64,000 nt of DNA from Lachnospiraceae bacterium GAM79 (GCA_003584705.1 AP018536.1:186001-250000), one strand, 5' to 3'; positions 16,599-26,223 are shown, counted from the first letter of the stretch. Numbers and translations are program-made. Notes: generated by a model not told the origin, from the sequence alone.

Positions 16599-17492
16599 AT
16601 GGAAAAGAAAGGAATTACGCAGGATAAAGTCGTGTACTTTATCAACAATATACTTCTTCTGATCTTCGCAGTCATTGTCCTGTATCCTCTGATCTATGTG
16701 GTAAGCTGCTCTTTCAGCTCGGGAGATGCGTTGATGGGGGGAAAGGTGCGTCTGTTACCAGTGGATTTTACTTTTGAAGGATATAAGACGGTATTTGGAT
16801 ATACTTCTATCTGGGTCGGATATAAAAACACGATTATTTACACTTTTATTGGTGTAGTGATCAGTCTGGTGATGACGCTGCTGGCGGCATATCCGCTGTC
16901 CAGAGATGATTTCAGAGGGCGGAAGGGATTCACACTGTTGTTTGTGTTTACCATGATGTTCTCCGGAGGCATGATCCCCAGTTATCTGCTGGTCAAGAAT
17001 TTGCATCTGCTGAATACGATGTGGGCGGTGATCCTGCCCGGTTGTGTCAGCGCCTATAACGTGGTCGTTGCCAGAACCTTTTTCAAGCAGTCGATCCCCA
17101 AGGAGCTTCTGGAGGCAGCAGAGTTGGATGGTTGTTCGGACTTCAAGTTTTTTATCAAGATCGTTGTACCGCTGTCAAAAGCGATTATCGCAGTGCTCTG
17201 CCTGTGGTGCGCGATGCCGTTATGGAACGGATATTTCAATGCCATGATCTACATTCAGGATGAGAAAAAATACACGTTGCAGCTGGTATTGCGGAGAATT
17301 CTGCTGATGTCTCAGGTAGATTTCTCCAATGCAGCATCTCTGGATTTTGATCTGTTGGCAAAAAATCAGTATCTGAGTGAAATGCTGAAATACGGAACCA
17401 TCGTACTCAGTTCACTGCCGCTGATGATACTGTATCCGTTCATTCAGAAATATTTTGCCAAGGGCGTTATGATCGGATCGGTAAAGGGCTAA
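16599..17492 (+). CDS. LplC/YtcP-type oligosaccharide ABC permease
   Basis: This is the second permease of the importer (297 residues, about six membrane helices), with the EAA-loop segment ELLEAAELDGCSDFKFFIKIVVPLSK and the typical end FAKGVMIGSVKG. Start ATG 16599 follows GGAGGCAGG at 16581. It forms a heterodimer with the product of 15628-16581. A small hairpin (AAACC-GAA-GGTTT, 17525-17537) lies between it and the binding-protein gene, as often seen where the binding protein is made in excess. Confidence 0.9.
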   Translation: MEKKGITQDKVVYFINNILLLIFAVIVLYPLIYVVSCSFSSGDALMGGKVRLLPVDFTFEGYKTVFGYTSIWVGYKNTIIYTFIGVVISLVMTLLAAYPLSRDDFRGRKGFTLLFVFTMMFSGGMIPSYLLVKNLHLLNTMWAVILPGCVSAYNVVVARTFFKQSIPKELLEAAELDGCSDFKFFIKIVVPLSKAIIAVLCLWCAMPLWNGYFNAMIYIQDEKKYTLQLVLRRILLMSQVDFSNAASLDFDLLAKNQYLSEMLKYGTIVLSSLPLMILYPFIQKYFAKGVMIGSVKG

Positions 17493-17572
17493 AAACAATA
17501 AATCAAATATCAATCAAAAATAGTAAACCGAAGGTTTATTATGATAAAATTATTTTAAACAGGAGGTATTTC

Positions 17573-19342
17573 ATGAAAAAAAGATTTTTACAAAAGCTGG
17601 TGGCTGTGGCAACCGCAACGACTCTGATGGGAAGTATGCTCACCGGATGTGGCTCACAGGAGACGCAGGGGGAGAATACGAGCACCGGGCAGGAAAGCAC
17701 GACAGAGGAGGATCCGTTCGCGTTTGATTCTGTCAGTGATGTGACATTCCCTCTGAAAGAGAAGCTGACACTGGATGTGTTCGTATATGCTGCCAATACC
17801 GGTGGTGGTACAATGCAGGACAACTATGTGACCGACTGGATCGAGGAGAAGACCAATATTCATCTGAACTTTGTATATGACGTAGATGGAGATGAGGCGA
17901 AGACCAAGTTGAATCTGGTTATGACAGATCCGGACAGTATGCCGGATATCTTCCTGGCTACGAGATGGTCCAAGGCAGAGACTGCATTATATGCAGAACA
18001 GGGGTTGATTCTGCCGCTGGATGATTATCTGAAGGATGCTACAAGATGGAACGAACTGAATGAGATTAGTCCGATGAGAAAGGGCGACCTTGTATTATCG
18101 GATGGACATATTTATACCTACGGTGGAGATGGAGAGAGCTTCCATAATAACTACCAGAACCGTGTATGGATCTATAAGCCCTGGGTGGATCAGCTGAATG
18201 ACGGCAAGATGCCGGAGACTACCGATGAACTGTATGACTTCCTCGTGGAGGTCAAGACACAGGATCCTAACGGAAACGGCAAAAATGATGAAATCCCCAT
18301 GAGTGGATATATCGGAGGCTGGTGTTCCGATCCTACTGTATGGCTGATCAATGCGTTTGTACAGTGCAACAATCCTCTGAGCAATACGAACCCTACAGTC
18401 GGTGCAGGGCTGACTGTGAAGGATGGTAAGGTCAATTATTCCGTTATGACCGATGAATATAAGCAGGCATTGACTTTTATTAACAAGCTGTATGCGGAAG
18501 GGTTGTTGGATACACAGACCTTTACTCAGGATTCCAATCAGTTTGCGGCATCTCTGAATAATGAAGAGCATCTGGTAGCTATCCATGCAAGTGGCAGAAA
18601 TCAGGCAGATAAGGCAACATTTAACAATGGTGAAGACGGTGACTGGGAGAACTGGGAAGTACTGGAGCCGGTAGCTGGTCCGAACGGTATCCGTCTGGCA
18701 GCCAGAGATCTGAACAATTATTTCTCCAGCGCGCTGGGAATCGTATCTGCAAACTGCAAATATCCGGAGATCGCAGTGGCACTGTTTGATTTCCTGGCAA
18801 GTGAAGACGGATCTCATACACAGTCTGAAGGACCTCAGGGATATGCATGGGATTATGTAACAGAAGGAACCGGTCTGGGCGGTGGAACCGCAACTTACAA
18901 GGTAACAAAGCTCACCGATGATTTTGACTGGACAGCAGCAGGTTTTGCGAAATCTTATGAGCATTACAGTTGGCCTTCAGATGCTTGTATCCGTACTGAC
19001 AATGCGGAATATCGTGGACAGTTACTGGTAGAGAACCCGAAGATGAATCTGGAGTATATCTTACAGCAGGCAGCAGAGAAGTATCAGAAGTATGCTCCCG
19101 CAGATGATACACTCGTACCCAATATTGCCTTTGATACCGAATCCGCACAGAAGATCTCCGAATACTCTCTGACGATCGGCGGATATGTGAATCAGGCTAC
19201 CGTACAGTTCATCACAGGTGATCTGAACATCGACACAGATTGGGATAACTATATTACGACTTTGAAAAATATGGGCGTAGAGGATTATCTGAAGATCTAT
19301 CAGGAACAGTATGACAATTATATGGCAAATGCAGCAAAATAA
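17573..19342 (+). CDS. Extracellular sugar-binding lipoprotein
   Basis: The 589-residue solute-binding protein of the LplA/YtcQ type has a lysine-rich signal peptide with lipobox LTGC, placing the acylated Cys at 26, followed by a Ser/Thr/Glu linker. Aromatic-rich segments (WVDQLNDGKMP, FTWSKAET-like region) fit oligosaccharide binding. The calcium-like loop DPNGNGKNDE at about 225 is typical of this family. AGGAGG at 17561 gives a strong start. It is anchored on the outer face of the membrane and delivers substrate to the two permeases upstream. The linked enzymes point to a xylan- or arabinan-derived oligosaccharide. Confidence 0.9.
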   Translation: MKKRFLQKLVAVATATTLMGSMLTGCGSQETQGENTSTGQESTTEEDPFAFDSVSDVTFPLKEKLTLDVFVYAANTGGGTMQDNYVTDWIEEKTNIHLNFVYDVDGDEAKTKLNLVMTDPDSMPDIFLATRWSKAETALYAEQGLILPLDDYLKDATRWNELNEISPMRKGDLVLSDGHIYTYGGDGESFHNNYQNRVWIYKPWVDQLNDGKMPETTDELYDFLVEVKTQDPNGNGKNDEIPMSGYIGGWCSDPTVWLINAFVQCNNPLSNTNPTVGAGLTVKDGKVNYSVMTDEYKQALTFINKLYAEGLLDTQTFTQDSNQFAASLNNEEHLVAIHASGRNQADKATFNNGEDGDWENWEVLEPVAGPNGIRLAARDLNNYFSSALGIVSANCKYPEIAVALFDFLASEDGSHTQSEGPQGYAWDYVTEGTGLGGGTATYKVTKLTDDFDWTAAGFAKSYEHYSWPSDACIRTDNAEYRGQLLVENPKMNLEYILQQAAEKYQKYAPADDTLVPNIAFDTESAQKISEYSLTIGGYVNQATVQFITGDLNIDTDWDNYITTLKNMGVEDYLKIYQEQYDNYMANAAK

Positions 19343-19359
19343 GGAGAGACAGGAGCAAT

Positions 19360-20931
19360 ATGACAGGATATTTTAACAATCCGATTCTGCCTGGATTCCA
19401 TCCGGATCCAAGCATATGCAGAGTGGGAGAAGATTACTATATGGCAACTTCTTCGTTCGCATATTTTCCCGGAATTCCGCTGTTTCACAGCAGAGATCTC
19501 GTACACTGGGAACAGATCGGTCATGTGATCCACAGAAGAGAACAACTGGATTTTGATAACTGTCAGATGGCGTTGGGGCTTTGGGCCCCAACGCTACGCT
19601 TTCATCAGGGAAGATTTTATCTGATCAATACCTTTGTATCAGAAGGACTCCATGAAAAGCGGATGAATTATATTGTGACAGCAGAGAATCCCGCAGGTCC
19701 CTGGAGTGATCCGGTTGTCGTGGAAGGTGCGGATGGCATCGATCCGAGTCTGTATTTCGGGGAAGATGGAAAAATGTGGTATATCGGTAACTTTATCTGC
19801 CAGCCGGAACAGTACGACGGACATCATGGGATCTATCTGCAGCAGATCGATCCGGAGACATTTCAGTTCTGCAGCGAGCGATATGTTCTGTGGGACGGAA
19901 TACAGACACAGGGAAAATGGCTGGAGGCACCGCATATTTATCATCATGGGGACTGGTACTATCTGATGGTGGCAGAGGGAGGCACTTTTACCAACCATTG
20001 TGTGATGATGGCGAGAAGCCGCGAAATTACGGGACCTTATGAGATCTGCCAGAGAAATCCGATCGTGACTCACAGACATATGCCGTTGATGAGCGAGATA
20101 TCGGTGGTGGGTCATGCAGATCTGGTGGAAACCACCCGGGGCGAATGGTGGATGGTATTGCTGGGAGTCCGTCCCTATGAAGGATTCCACTATAATCTGG
20201 GTCGTGAGACGTTCCTCGTTCCGGTGACATGGGATACTGAGGACGAATGGCTGAAAATAGACAATGCCAATGGACAGGTGAATTCCAGAGAACGTAAGCC
20301 GGAGCTGGAGGAGACTGTATATCCCGTGCGTGAGAGCTTTACCGGATTTGAAGGAGGCAGGCTGGGACTGCAGTGGAACAGTGTGCATCCGCTTCCGGAG
20401 GGAGCATATTCCCTGACGCGGAGAAGCAGCTTTTTAAGCCTGCGGTTGCGGAGTGAGAGACTGGAAACCGTGAGCACACCCTCCTTTATCGGCAGACGAC
20501 AGGAGCATAAGGAATTCCAGGTGCAGACTGCCATGGAATTCGAACCGCAGTCGGAGGATCAGGAGGCAGGACTGGCTCTGTTACAGGATGAAGGCTACAA
20601 TTATCAGTTCCTGATCGGAAGTGAGAATGGAGCGAAATGCCTGCGCCTGTATCAGGTAGAGCAGGGTGAGAAGATGCTGCTGAAGAGTTGTGTCCTTCCG
20701 GAGCAGGGCAGATGGTATATGACCATACGCGGGCAGGCAGAATATTATAATTTCTATATTTCATCCGAAGAAGGCAGTCAGGAACTGTTCTATGAAAAGG
20801 CTCCGGCAGCGGTTCTGAGTACCCGATATCGTGACGGATTCACCGGCGTGTATATCGGAATGTATGCTGTGGCAGCTACGGACAGTGACAATTATGCGGA
20901 ATACGACTGGTTCCAGTATACACCTGCGTAA
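19360..20931 (+). CDS. GH43 beta-xylosidase/arabinofuranosidase
   Basis: The 523-residue GH43 enzyme begins with the signature NNPILPGFHPDPSIC. The expected catalytic base is Asp16 (HPDPS), the pKa modulator Asp128 (DGIDPSLYF) and the general acid Glu189 (WLEAPHIY), on a five-bladed propeller covering about residues 1-310. A C-terminal beta-sandwich (about 320-520) is typical of XynB-type beta-xylosidases. There is no signal peptide, so it works in the cytoplasm on imported oligosaccharides. It follows the binding protein by 17 bases. Xylosidase versus arabinosidase specificity cannot be decided from sequence alone. Confidence 0.88.
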   Translation: MTGYFNNPILPGFHPDPSICRVGEDYYMATSSFAYFPGIPLFHSRDLVHWEQIGHVIHRREQLDFDNCQMALGLWAPTLRFHQGRFYLINTFVSEGLHEKRMNYIVTAENPAGPWSDPVVVEGADGIDPSLYFGEDGKMWYIGNFICQPEQYDGHHGIYLQQIDPETFQFCSERYVLWDGIQTQGKWLEAPHIYHHGDWYYLMVAEGGTFTNHCVMMARSREITGPYEICQRNPIVTHRHMPLMSEISVVGHADLVETTRGEWWMVLLGVRPYEGFHYNLGRETFLVPVTWDTEDEWLKIDNANGQVNSRERKPELEETVYPVRESFTGFEGGRLGLQWNSVHPLPEGAYSLTRRSSFLSLRLRSERLETVSTPSFIGRRQEHKEFQVQTAMEFEPQSEDQEAGLALLQDEGYNYQFLIGSENGAKCLRLYQVEQGEKMLLKSCVLPEQGRWYMTIRGQAEYYNFYISSEEGSQELFYEKAPAAVLSTRYRDGFTGVYIGMYAVAATDSDNYAEYDWFQYTPA

Positions 20932-20976
20932 CAGATAAAAAATAATAGAAATATACAGATATAAGGAGACAGAGAG

Positions 20977-23499
20977 TTGAAACGAAAGGGAAATCTATGT
21001 TATAAAGGAATCGGTCGGCTGTCCCCGCAGACAAACTACAGTGAGGACGGAGTGTTACCGGAGGATGGAATGCCTGTCGGAACAGGTCGTATGGGGACAC
21101 TCGTCTGGCTGACGCCGAATGCATTGCATATGCAGATCAACCGGGTGGATGTCTTTGGAATGGATTCTTCCTCCCATTCCGTGAACGGAACGGATTCGGA
21201 TTTTTCGGAGGGATGTGCCTTTTTTGATATCGAACTGGGCAGGATGGATCAGCCGGTATTTGATGAAAATACGACACAGGAGCTGTCGGTCGAGAACGGT
21301 CGTATGACCATCCATGGCAATGGTGTGGAAATCTGCTGTTATGGAAATATGACGGAAGAGCATGGTGAGGAGGATTTCCTCATCGTGGAAATACAGGACA
21401 GAAGACCGCAGAAGGAACGGCTCCGTGCCGATCTCCGGACACTGCGCTTCTTAAGTCAGTACCCGGTCGGATGCAATAACCGTAACTATCGGAATCCGGT
21501 GATGTACAAAGAAGGTGTTGTCTCCTACCAGAAACAGAACTACCAGCTGTCAGAATCGCTGCTGCACAAGGAAGCACACCGGATTGGACTGGAGCAGATC
21601 TTCACAGAGAAGGCGTTCTATTGTCGGAGTCTGGTGGAGGTGGAGGCGCCGGGCAGCAGGGTGAATACCTGGTATCGCAATCCTACAGAGGTGGTGCTGG
21701 AGACAGAGGCGGAGGATGGGAATTACGTATTTGCCATCGCGTCCTACGCAACATTGCAGAAGGATATGGAGTTCCGGAAGATTCCACTGGCAGAGCGCTG
21801 CGCGGATATGGCAGCTCTGCGGAGGCAAAACGAAGCGTGGTGGAAGAGCTTTTGGGAGAGAACTCCGCTATATGATTTCACCAGTGAAAATGGCAGAGGA
21901 CAGCAGATCACAGAGGATATCGACTATTTTTATTATATTATGGCGATCACATCCAGAGGCAGTTATATGCCGCGGTACGGAGGACTGCTGTTCAGCACCG
22001 GCGGAGACTTCAAAATGTGGGGTGCACAGTACTGGTGGCACAATTCATCCTGTTATTATGCCGCATTGATCTCGTCGGGCTGCACAGAGCTGGCGGAAGC
22101 TTTTGTAAAGCATATGAAGAACTGGCAGCAGGCGTGTGAAAAGGCAGCCGTACAGCAATGGGGCAGCAGGGGACTCTGGATCCCGGAGACCACATGGTTC
22201 AACGGACCGGAAGAGATCCCGGAGGAATTGCAGACGGAATTCCAGGAACTGTACACTTGCAAACGGGACTGGAGCGAGCGGACGGAAGCATTCCGAAAAT
22301 TCGCAGAAGGACGTAACAGCTTCGATTCCCGTTACAGCTATCTCTCCCACAGAGCGGACGGCAGGGAAGAACGCGGTTTCGGACCGTTTGGATATGTCAG
22401 TCATATTTTCTCCACGACAGCGAAGATCGCTTACTGGATGTGGCGGCTGGCAGAAATGAAAAATGATGAGAACTGGCTGCGGGAGAATGCTTATCCCTTC
22501 CTGAAGGGATGTGCGGAATTGTATGTGAATCTGCCGCTGATCCGGGAGGAAGAGGACGGAAAGCTCCATATCATACATACCAATAATCACGAGGTGATGT
22601 GGGATTGCAGGGATGCGGTATCCGAGCTGGCGGCAATGCATGGGATCCTGCCGATCGCCATCAAGGCAGCGGAGAGACTGGAAATCGATCAGGAGGAGGC
22701 AGCAGAGTGGAAGGAATTCCTCCGGAAGCTTGCGCCGATGCCGGTATCCACGGAACCCGAGGCACTGACGACGGGAGAGGAGCAGGAAGAATGCTGGGCA
22801 AGCGCCCGGTCGCAGGCAAGAAAGGGAAATGCCAGCCATGAACACGTTTCCGATCCGTTGATCCTGTATGATCTGTGTACGCCGGAGACGGAAAATGAGG
22901 AGATCCGCAGGCTGGGTCAGAATACACTGGCGATGACAATGAGGCACTTTGGCTATGGCAGGGAAGTGAAGGTAAATACGCTGGATATGTGCGTGGATGC
23001 GGTGGCGCGTTGCTGTCAGCCGGAAGCGATGGAAGAATTTGTCGGAGCAATGCATGATCTGAAAGATTATGAGAGAGATTTCACAGATCTGGAGGCGTGC
23101 GCACAGACAAAGATCCTGGCAAACCGTATGACGCTCAGAGAGGGACCACAGGCACCGGATGTCCAGAGACTGGGACATATCACATCGTCGATGGCGAATG
23201 CGGTATGTCAGGGGTATCCCAAGGCGCCCGGAGAAGATCCGGTACTCTATCTATTCTCATCTCTGCCCAGTGGTTGGAACGCGCATATCCGGGTGAATAC
23301 CGAACATGGCTATCTGGCAGAGGCGGTAGCGGAGGATGGTATCTGCAGCTGGATCCGTCTGATCGGAAGCACGGACAAAATGGTGCTGCGCAATCCATGG
23401 GGAGAGCGGCAGGTAAAGATCGCTTACGAGCAGACAGAGGAAATACAGCAGGGAAAATATCTCACGATAAGCGGCAGCTGCAGGATATGCGCTGTATAA
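20977..23499 (+). CDS. Large DUF5703/GH95-like putative glycosidase
   Basis: The 840-residue cytoplasmic protein starts with a beta-sandwich-like domain (EDGMPVGTGRMGTLVW, MQINRVDVFGMD) and continues as an alpha-helical toroid rich in Trp and aromatic clusters (WGAQYWWHNSSCYY, NNHEVMWDCRDAVSEL, CVDAVARCC). The layout resembles the GH95/GH65-like clan and the N-terminal DUF5703 family. I cannot assign a substrate. Start is TTG 20977 with AGGAGA at 20963. Its place in an operon with GH43 and an esterase suggests removal of a side-chain sugar from the imported glycan. There is no signal peptide. Confidence 0.7.
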   Translation: MKRKGNLCYKGIGRLSPQTNYSEDGVLPEDGMPVGTGRMGTLVWLTPNALHMQINRVDVFGMDSSSHSVNGTDSDFSEGCAFFDIELGRMDQPVFDENTTQELSVENGRMTIHGNGVEICCYGNMTEEHGEEDFLIVEIQDRRPQKERLRADLRTLRFLSQYPVGCNNRNYRNPVMYKEGVVSYQKQNYQLSESLLHKEAHRIGLEQIFTEKAFYCRSLVEVEAPGSRVNTWYRNPTEVVLETEAEDGNYVFAIASYATLQKDMEFRKIPLAERCADMAALRRQNEAWWKSFWERTPLYDFTSENGRGQQITEDIDYFYYIMAITSRGSYMPRYGGLLFSTGGDFKMWGAQYWWHNSSCYYAALISSGCTELAEAFVKHMKNWQQACEKAAVQQWGSRGLWIPETTWFNGPEEIPEELQTEFQELYTCKRDWSERTEAFRKFAEGRNSFDSRYSYLSHRADGREERGFGPFGYVSHIFSTTAKIAYWMWRLAEMKNDENWLRENAYPFLKGCAELYVNLPLIREEEDGKLHIIHTNNHEVMWDCRDAVSELAAMHGILPIAIKAAERLEIDQEEAAEWKEFLRKLAPMPVSTEPEALTTGEEQEECWASARSQARKGNASHEHVSDPLILYDLCTPETENEEIRRLGQNTLAMTMRHFGYGREVKVNTLDMCVDAVARCCQPEAMEEFVGAMHDLKDYERDFTDLEACAQTKILANRMTLREGPQAPDVQRLGHITSSMANAVCQGYPKAPGEDPVLYLFSSLPSGWNAHIRVNTEHGYLAEAVAEDGICSWIRLIGSTDKMVLRNPWGERQVKIAYEQTEEIQQGKYLTISGSCRICAV

Positions 23500-23555
23500 A
23501 AAGACAGGAAAAATAAAAAAGATAAGAAAAGATAGGAAGAAAACAGGAGAGGGAC

Positions 23556-24560
23556 ATGATATTTGATCAGATTTTATTCCATAATGTAGAAGAACTGGAA
23601 GAGACGGAAAAAGGGTATTTGCTGCGAAGAGTCTGTAAGAAAGTCCGGGACGGGATCAGTGACGGTGTGCAGAATAATCGTTTTGCCACCGGCGTAGAGC
23701 TGCGGTTCCGGATGACAGACGGTGCCGTGGATCTGACGCTGAGCAGCGAACTGGTGGCAGAAAGCGCTACGGTACATATCTTTTTCGGATCTTTTCAGGG
23801 AGGCGGGGAATATTCTTCGAAAAATGTCGGTCCCGGAAATACGACGATCCATATAGAATATCCGACAGGCATGGAGAAGCTGCGGCAGCTTGCGGAGGAG
23901 TATCATCTGCCCTATGATCCGGAGGTGGTGCGGGTGGTGATGCCCTATACTCCGTGTTATTACGTCGGAGTGAAGGGGAAAGTGGAGCCGCCCCGCAGCG
24001 GAGACCTGCCGGAGAAGACGTATCTGGCGTATGGTTCGTCGATCACACATGGAAGTCTCGGATTGATCCAGCCGGATTCCTATGCATTCCGGATCGCACA
24101 GCAGCTGGGGACAGATTATCTGAATCTGGGATTTGCCGGGTGTGCGTTGATGGAAGAGGAGATGGCGGAATATCTCATATCCCGTAAAGATTGGGATTTT
24201 GCTTCGGTGGAAATGGGAATCAATGCGGTAGGAGAGAAACGGAGACTGGAGCTTGCGGAATTCGAGCGGAGGATCGATCGGTTTACACAGATCCTGGCGG
24301 CGGATCCCCGACCGGTATTTGCCACATCGATCTTCGTATTCAATGGAGAGGATGCAGAGCAGGAACTGGCGGAGAAGATGCGCCGGATCGTGCGCAGATA
24401 TGCGGCAGAACGTCTGATATTCACAGATGGTCTGCAACTGTTGGGAGATCCGACACTGATCTCCGCGGACTGCACACATCCCAGTGTCAGAGGCATTGAG
24501 CAGATCGCAGTCCGCTGGGGACATATCATGCAGGAGACCCTGCAGATGACAGACTTTTGA
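23556..24560 (+). CDS. SGNH/GDSL-family esterase
   Basis: This 334-residue protein has an N-terminal beta-domain (about 1-150) and a C-terminal SGNH hydrolase domain. Block I is YGSSITHGS (nucleophile Ser162), block II LGFAGCALM, block III MGINAVG, and block V DCTHPS with Asp305 and His308. The two-domain layout is seen in carbohydrate esterases that remove acetyl groups from xylan-like chains. No signal peptide is present, so it would act on imported acetylated oligosaccharides. It is the last gene of the operon and converges on the tautomerase gene. Confidence 0.8.
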   Translation: MIFDQILFHNVEELEETEKGYLLRRVCKKVRDGISDGVQNNRFATGVELRFRMTDGAVDLTLSSELVAESATVHIFFGSFQGGGEYSSKNVGPGNTTIHIEYPTGMEKLRQLAEEYHLPYDPEVVRVVMPYTPCYYVGVKGKVEPPRSGDLPEKTYLAYGSSITHGSLGLIQPDSYAFRIAQQLGTDYLNLGFAGCALMEEEMAEYLISRKDWDFASVEMGINAVGEKRRLELAEFERRIDRFTQILAADPRPVFATSIFVFNGEDAEQELAEKMRRIVRRYAAERLIFTDGLQLLGDPTLISADCTHPSVRGIEQIAVRWGHIMQETLQMTDF

Positions 24561-24581
24561 GTATATGGGGTTGGGAGAGCG

Positions 24582-24926
24582 TCAGATATTGTCGCTGTTC
24601 CAGCCCCAGTATTTTACGGTCTGGTACTTCACGTAGACGTGATCCGGCGCGATGCCCATGACTTCGTCGAAGATCTTGCAGATCTCTGCGGTCAGTGCGG
24701 AGAAGGCTGCGGCATCCTCGTCGCCGAAGACACTGACATCGACCATAGCCAGCGGCTCGCTGTTGTCACCGCGGAAGTAGAGGTTGTAGTTCGGCTCGAA
24801 GCCCAGCATAAGCCAGTTCTCGGATTTGCCGGGAACGATGGAGATTGCCTGTCCGAGGCGGGTTTTTAATGCCTGCTCCTGTTCTGCGGAGACAGACGTA
24901 CTGATCTTGGAATTGATAAAAGGCAT
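24582..24926 (-). CDS. MIF-like tautomerase
   Basis: The 114-residue protein belongs to the macrophage migration inhibitory factor / D-dopachrome tautomerase family. It begins MPFINSK, with the catalytic N-terminal Pro after Met removal, and ends with PDHVYVKYQ...WGWNSDN, close to the animal MIF end. ATG 24926 with GGAGGA just upstream is clearly the start; a longer in-frame extension would bury the essential Pro. Members form trimers and tautomerise phenylpyruvate-like substrates in vitro; the bacterial role is unknown. It has its own promoter with an embedded palindrome. Confidence 0.88.
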   Translation of the reverse strand: MPFINSKISTSVSAEQEQALKTRLGQAISIVPGKSENWLMLGFEPNYNLYFRGDNSEPLAMVDVSVFGDEDAAAFSALTAEICKIFDEVMGIAPDHVYVKYQTVKYWGWNSDNI

Positions 24927-25021
24927 AATAGTTCCTCCTTGTATATTATATAGTCTTTCTTCCATAGTAAATCCGGAATGGGTCGGAAGCAAGGGTTTTG
25001 TAAAAGCTTTTTGTGAAAAAA

Positions 25022-25049
25022 TATATACAATGTATACAAAGGAAGTCAA
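25022..25049 (-). promoter_or_regulatory. Promoter with embedded palindrome for the MIF-like gene
   Basis: On the minus strand TTGACT (complement of 25044-25049) and TATATA (complement of 25022-25027) are 16 bases apart. The interval and -10 region contain TATACA-A-TGTATA (25025-25037), a perfect 6-1-6 inverted repeat that could be bound by a repressor. Confidence 0.6.
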
Positions 25050-25119
25050 TGGCAAACACTTTTTTCATGAGAAACCGGACAATCGTCAGGATCGGGATTT
25101 GTAGAGAAAAGAGGCTGCC

Positions 25120-26163
25120 ATGCGGGATGATCTGGGGATAACGACGAGAATAGAGAACGGAAAAGCGTATCTGGAATTCACACTGCCGGAGAAGCTGCGG
25201 GAGGGAGACGCTTGTGGCGGGCGGCTCCGGATCGTGATCAGAGAAGCCGGAGACGGAAGGCAGATATTCTGCGGGGAGTATGATCCCGGGGAGCTGGAGC
25301 CGATGACGGCGCTGCTGTTGCGGCCGCATCTGTGGAATGGGATGCGGGATCCGTATTTATATGAGGTGGAAGCCTGCGGGAACTTCCGGGTGGATGACGC
25401 GCTGACACAGCTGTGGTGGCGGCAGAAGCTGGCGATTTATGACCTGCGTGTCATAGAGAAAAAGGGAATCTTTCTAAACGATGCAGAGCTGCCATTGCAC
25501 GTCGTGGAATATCATCTGCCGTGGGAGAGCGGGAACGCGGATCAGAGAGAGGAGGATGGCGGCTGGGATCCGGAGATGGTTACACAGGATTTAGAGCTGC
25601 TTGCCTGCATGGGAGCCAATGCATTGCTGGTGCGGGAGGAGCCGGACTGCTCACAGATGCGCTTTTTCCACCAGATCTGTCTCGAACGTGGATTCCTCAC
25701 GGGAAACCGGTGGATAACCGAGGAAAAGATTCCGGTGTATCGTGGATATCCGAGATCCTCAGGCTGCCCCGGCGAAACCGTGCGGGAAGAAACCGCGACC
25801 GCCCAGTCACCGGAGGAGCTGCTGGCTCCTGACGGCAGGACGCTGACAGAGAACTATTACCGCTATCAGGCAAAGTGGGGCACACAGCCCGTGCTCTGTC
25901 CGGCGCTCTCGACCCTGCATAGACAGCCGGACGGAATGCTCGCTCTGACGGTTTACAGCAATCAGAAAAAGGTAGCGCTCTACATCGAGGGAGTGCTCTT
26001 TTTATTCCAGTCCGGCGGACCGGAATATATCTTCGAGGATATCCCGGTGGCGAAGCTGCCCTTGCGGCTGGCTCTGGAAGCCGGGAATCTGAATACGGCG
26101 CTGACGATCAGCCGGATCCCTTCGGGTTCACACAATTTTCACAAAGAAATCACCTTTTCATGA
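25120..26163 (+). CDS. GH2-like protein without catalytic core
   Basis: This 347-residue protein resembles the middle of a GH2 glycosidase: an immunoglobulin-like segment (LLRPHLWNGMRDPYLYEVEA), the barrel entry (FLNDAELPLHVVEYH) and the first barrel helices (DLELLACMGANALLV, FFHQICLERGFL). The barrel is then cut short. The acid/base WxxxNE motif and the nucleophile region of GH2 enzymes are absent, and it ends in a small beta-domain. Normal GH2 enzymes have 600-1000 residues. It may be a binding protein or a decayed enzyme; the frame is intact over 347 codons, which favours some retained function. The ribosome site before ATG 25120 is weak. Confidence 0.6.
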   Translation: MRDDLGITTRIENGKAYLEFTLPEKLREGDACGGRLRIVIREAGDGRQIFCGEYDPGELEPMTALLLRPHLWNGMRDPYLYEVEACGNFRVDDALTQLWWRQKLAIYDLRVIEKKGIFLNDAELPLHVVEYHLPWESGNADQREEDGGWDPEMVTQDLELLACMGANALLVREEPDCSQMRFFHQICLERGFLTGNRWITEEKIPVYRGYPRSSGCPGETVREETATAQSPEELLAPDGRTLTENYYRYQAKWGTQPVLCPALSTLHRQPDGMLALTVYSNQKKVALYIEGVLFLFQSGGPEYIFEDIPVAKLPLRLALEAGNLNTALTISRIPSGSHNFHKEITFS

Positions 26164-26223
26164 CATTTGCCTCATACAATAATATAGTCGAATTGCGGGA
26201 GCGGGTTACCGCGCAGCAATTCG
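26160..26223 (+). promoter_or_regulatory. Promoter and leader hairpin of the gldA operon
   Basis: ATGACA (26160-26165), a 17-base gap and TATAGT (26183-26188) form a plausible promoter. Directly downstream, CGAATTGC (26189-26196) pairs with GCAATTCG (26216-26223), placing a hairpin at the transcript start, possibly for regulation or stability. Confidence 0.45.

Noticed and set aside
22045..23178. 377-codon minus-strand frame opposite the DUF5703-like gene
   Set aside because: Composition (Cys/His/Arg/Pro-rich) is typical of an antisense shadow; the plus-strand protein is conserved in character.
24927..25055. N-terminal extension of the MIF-like gene
   Set aside because: The family needs Pro directly after Met; the extension contains the promoter and ribosome site.
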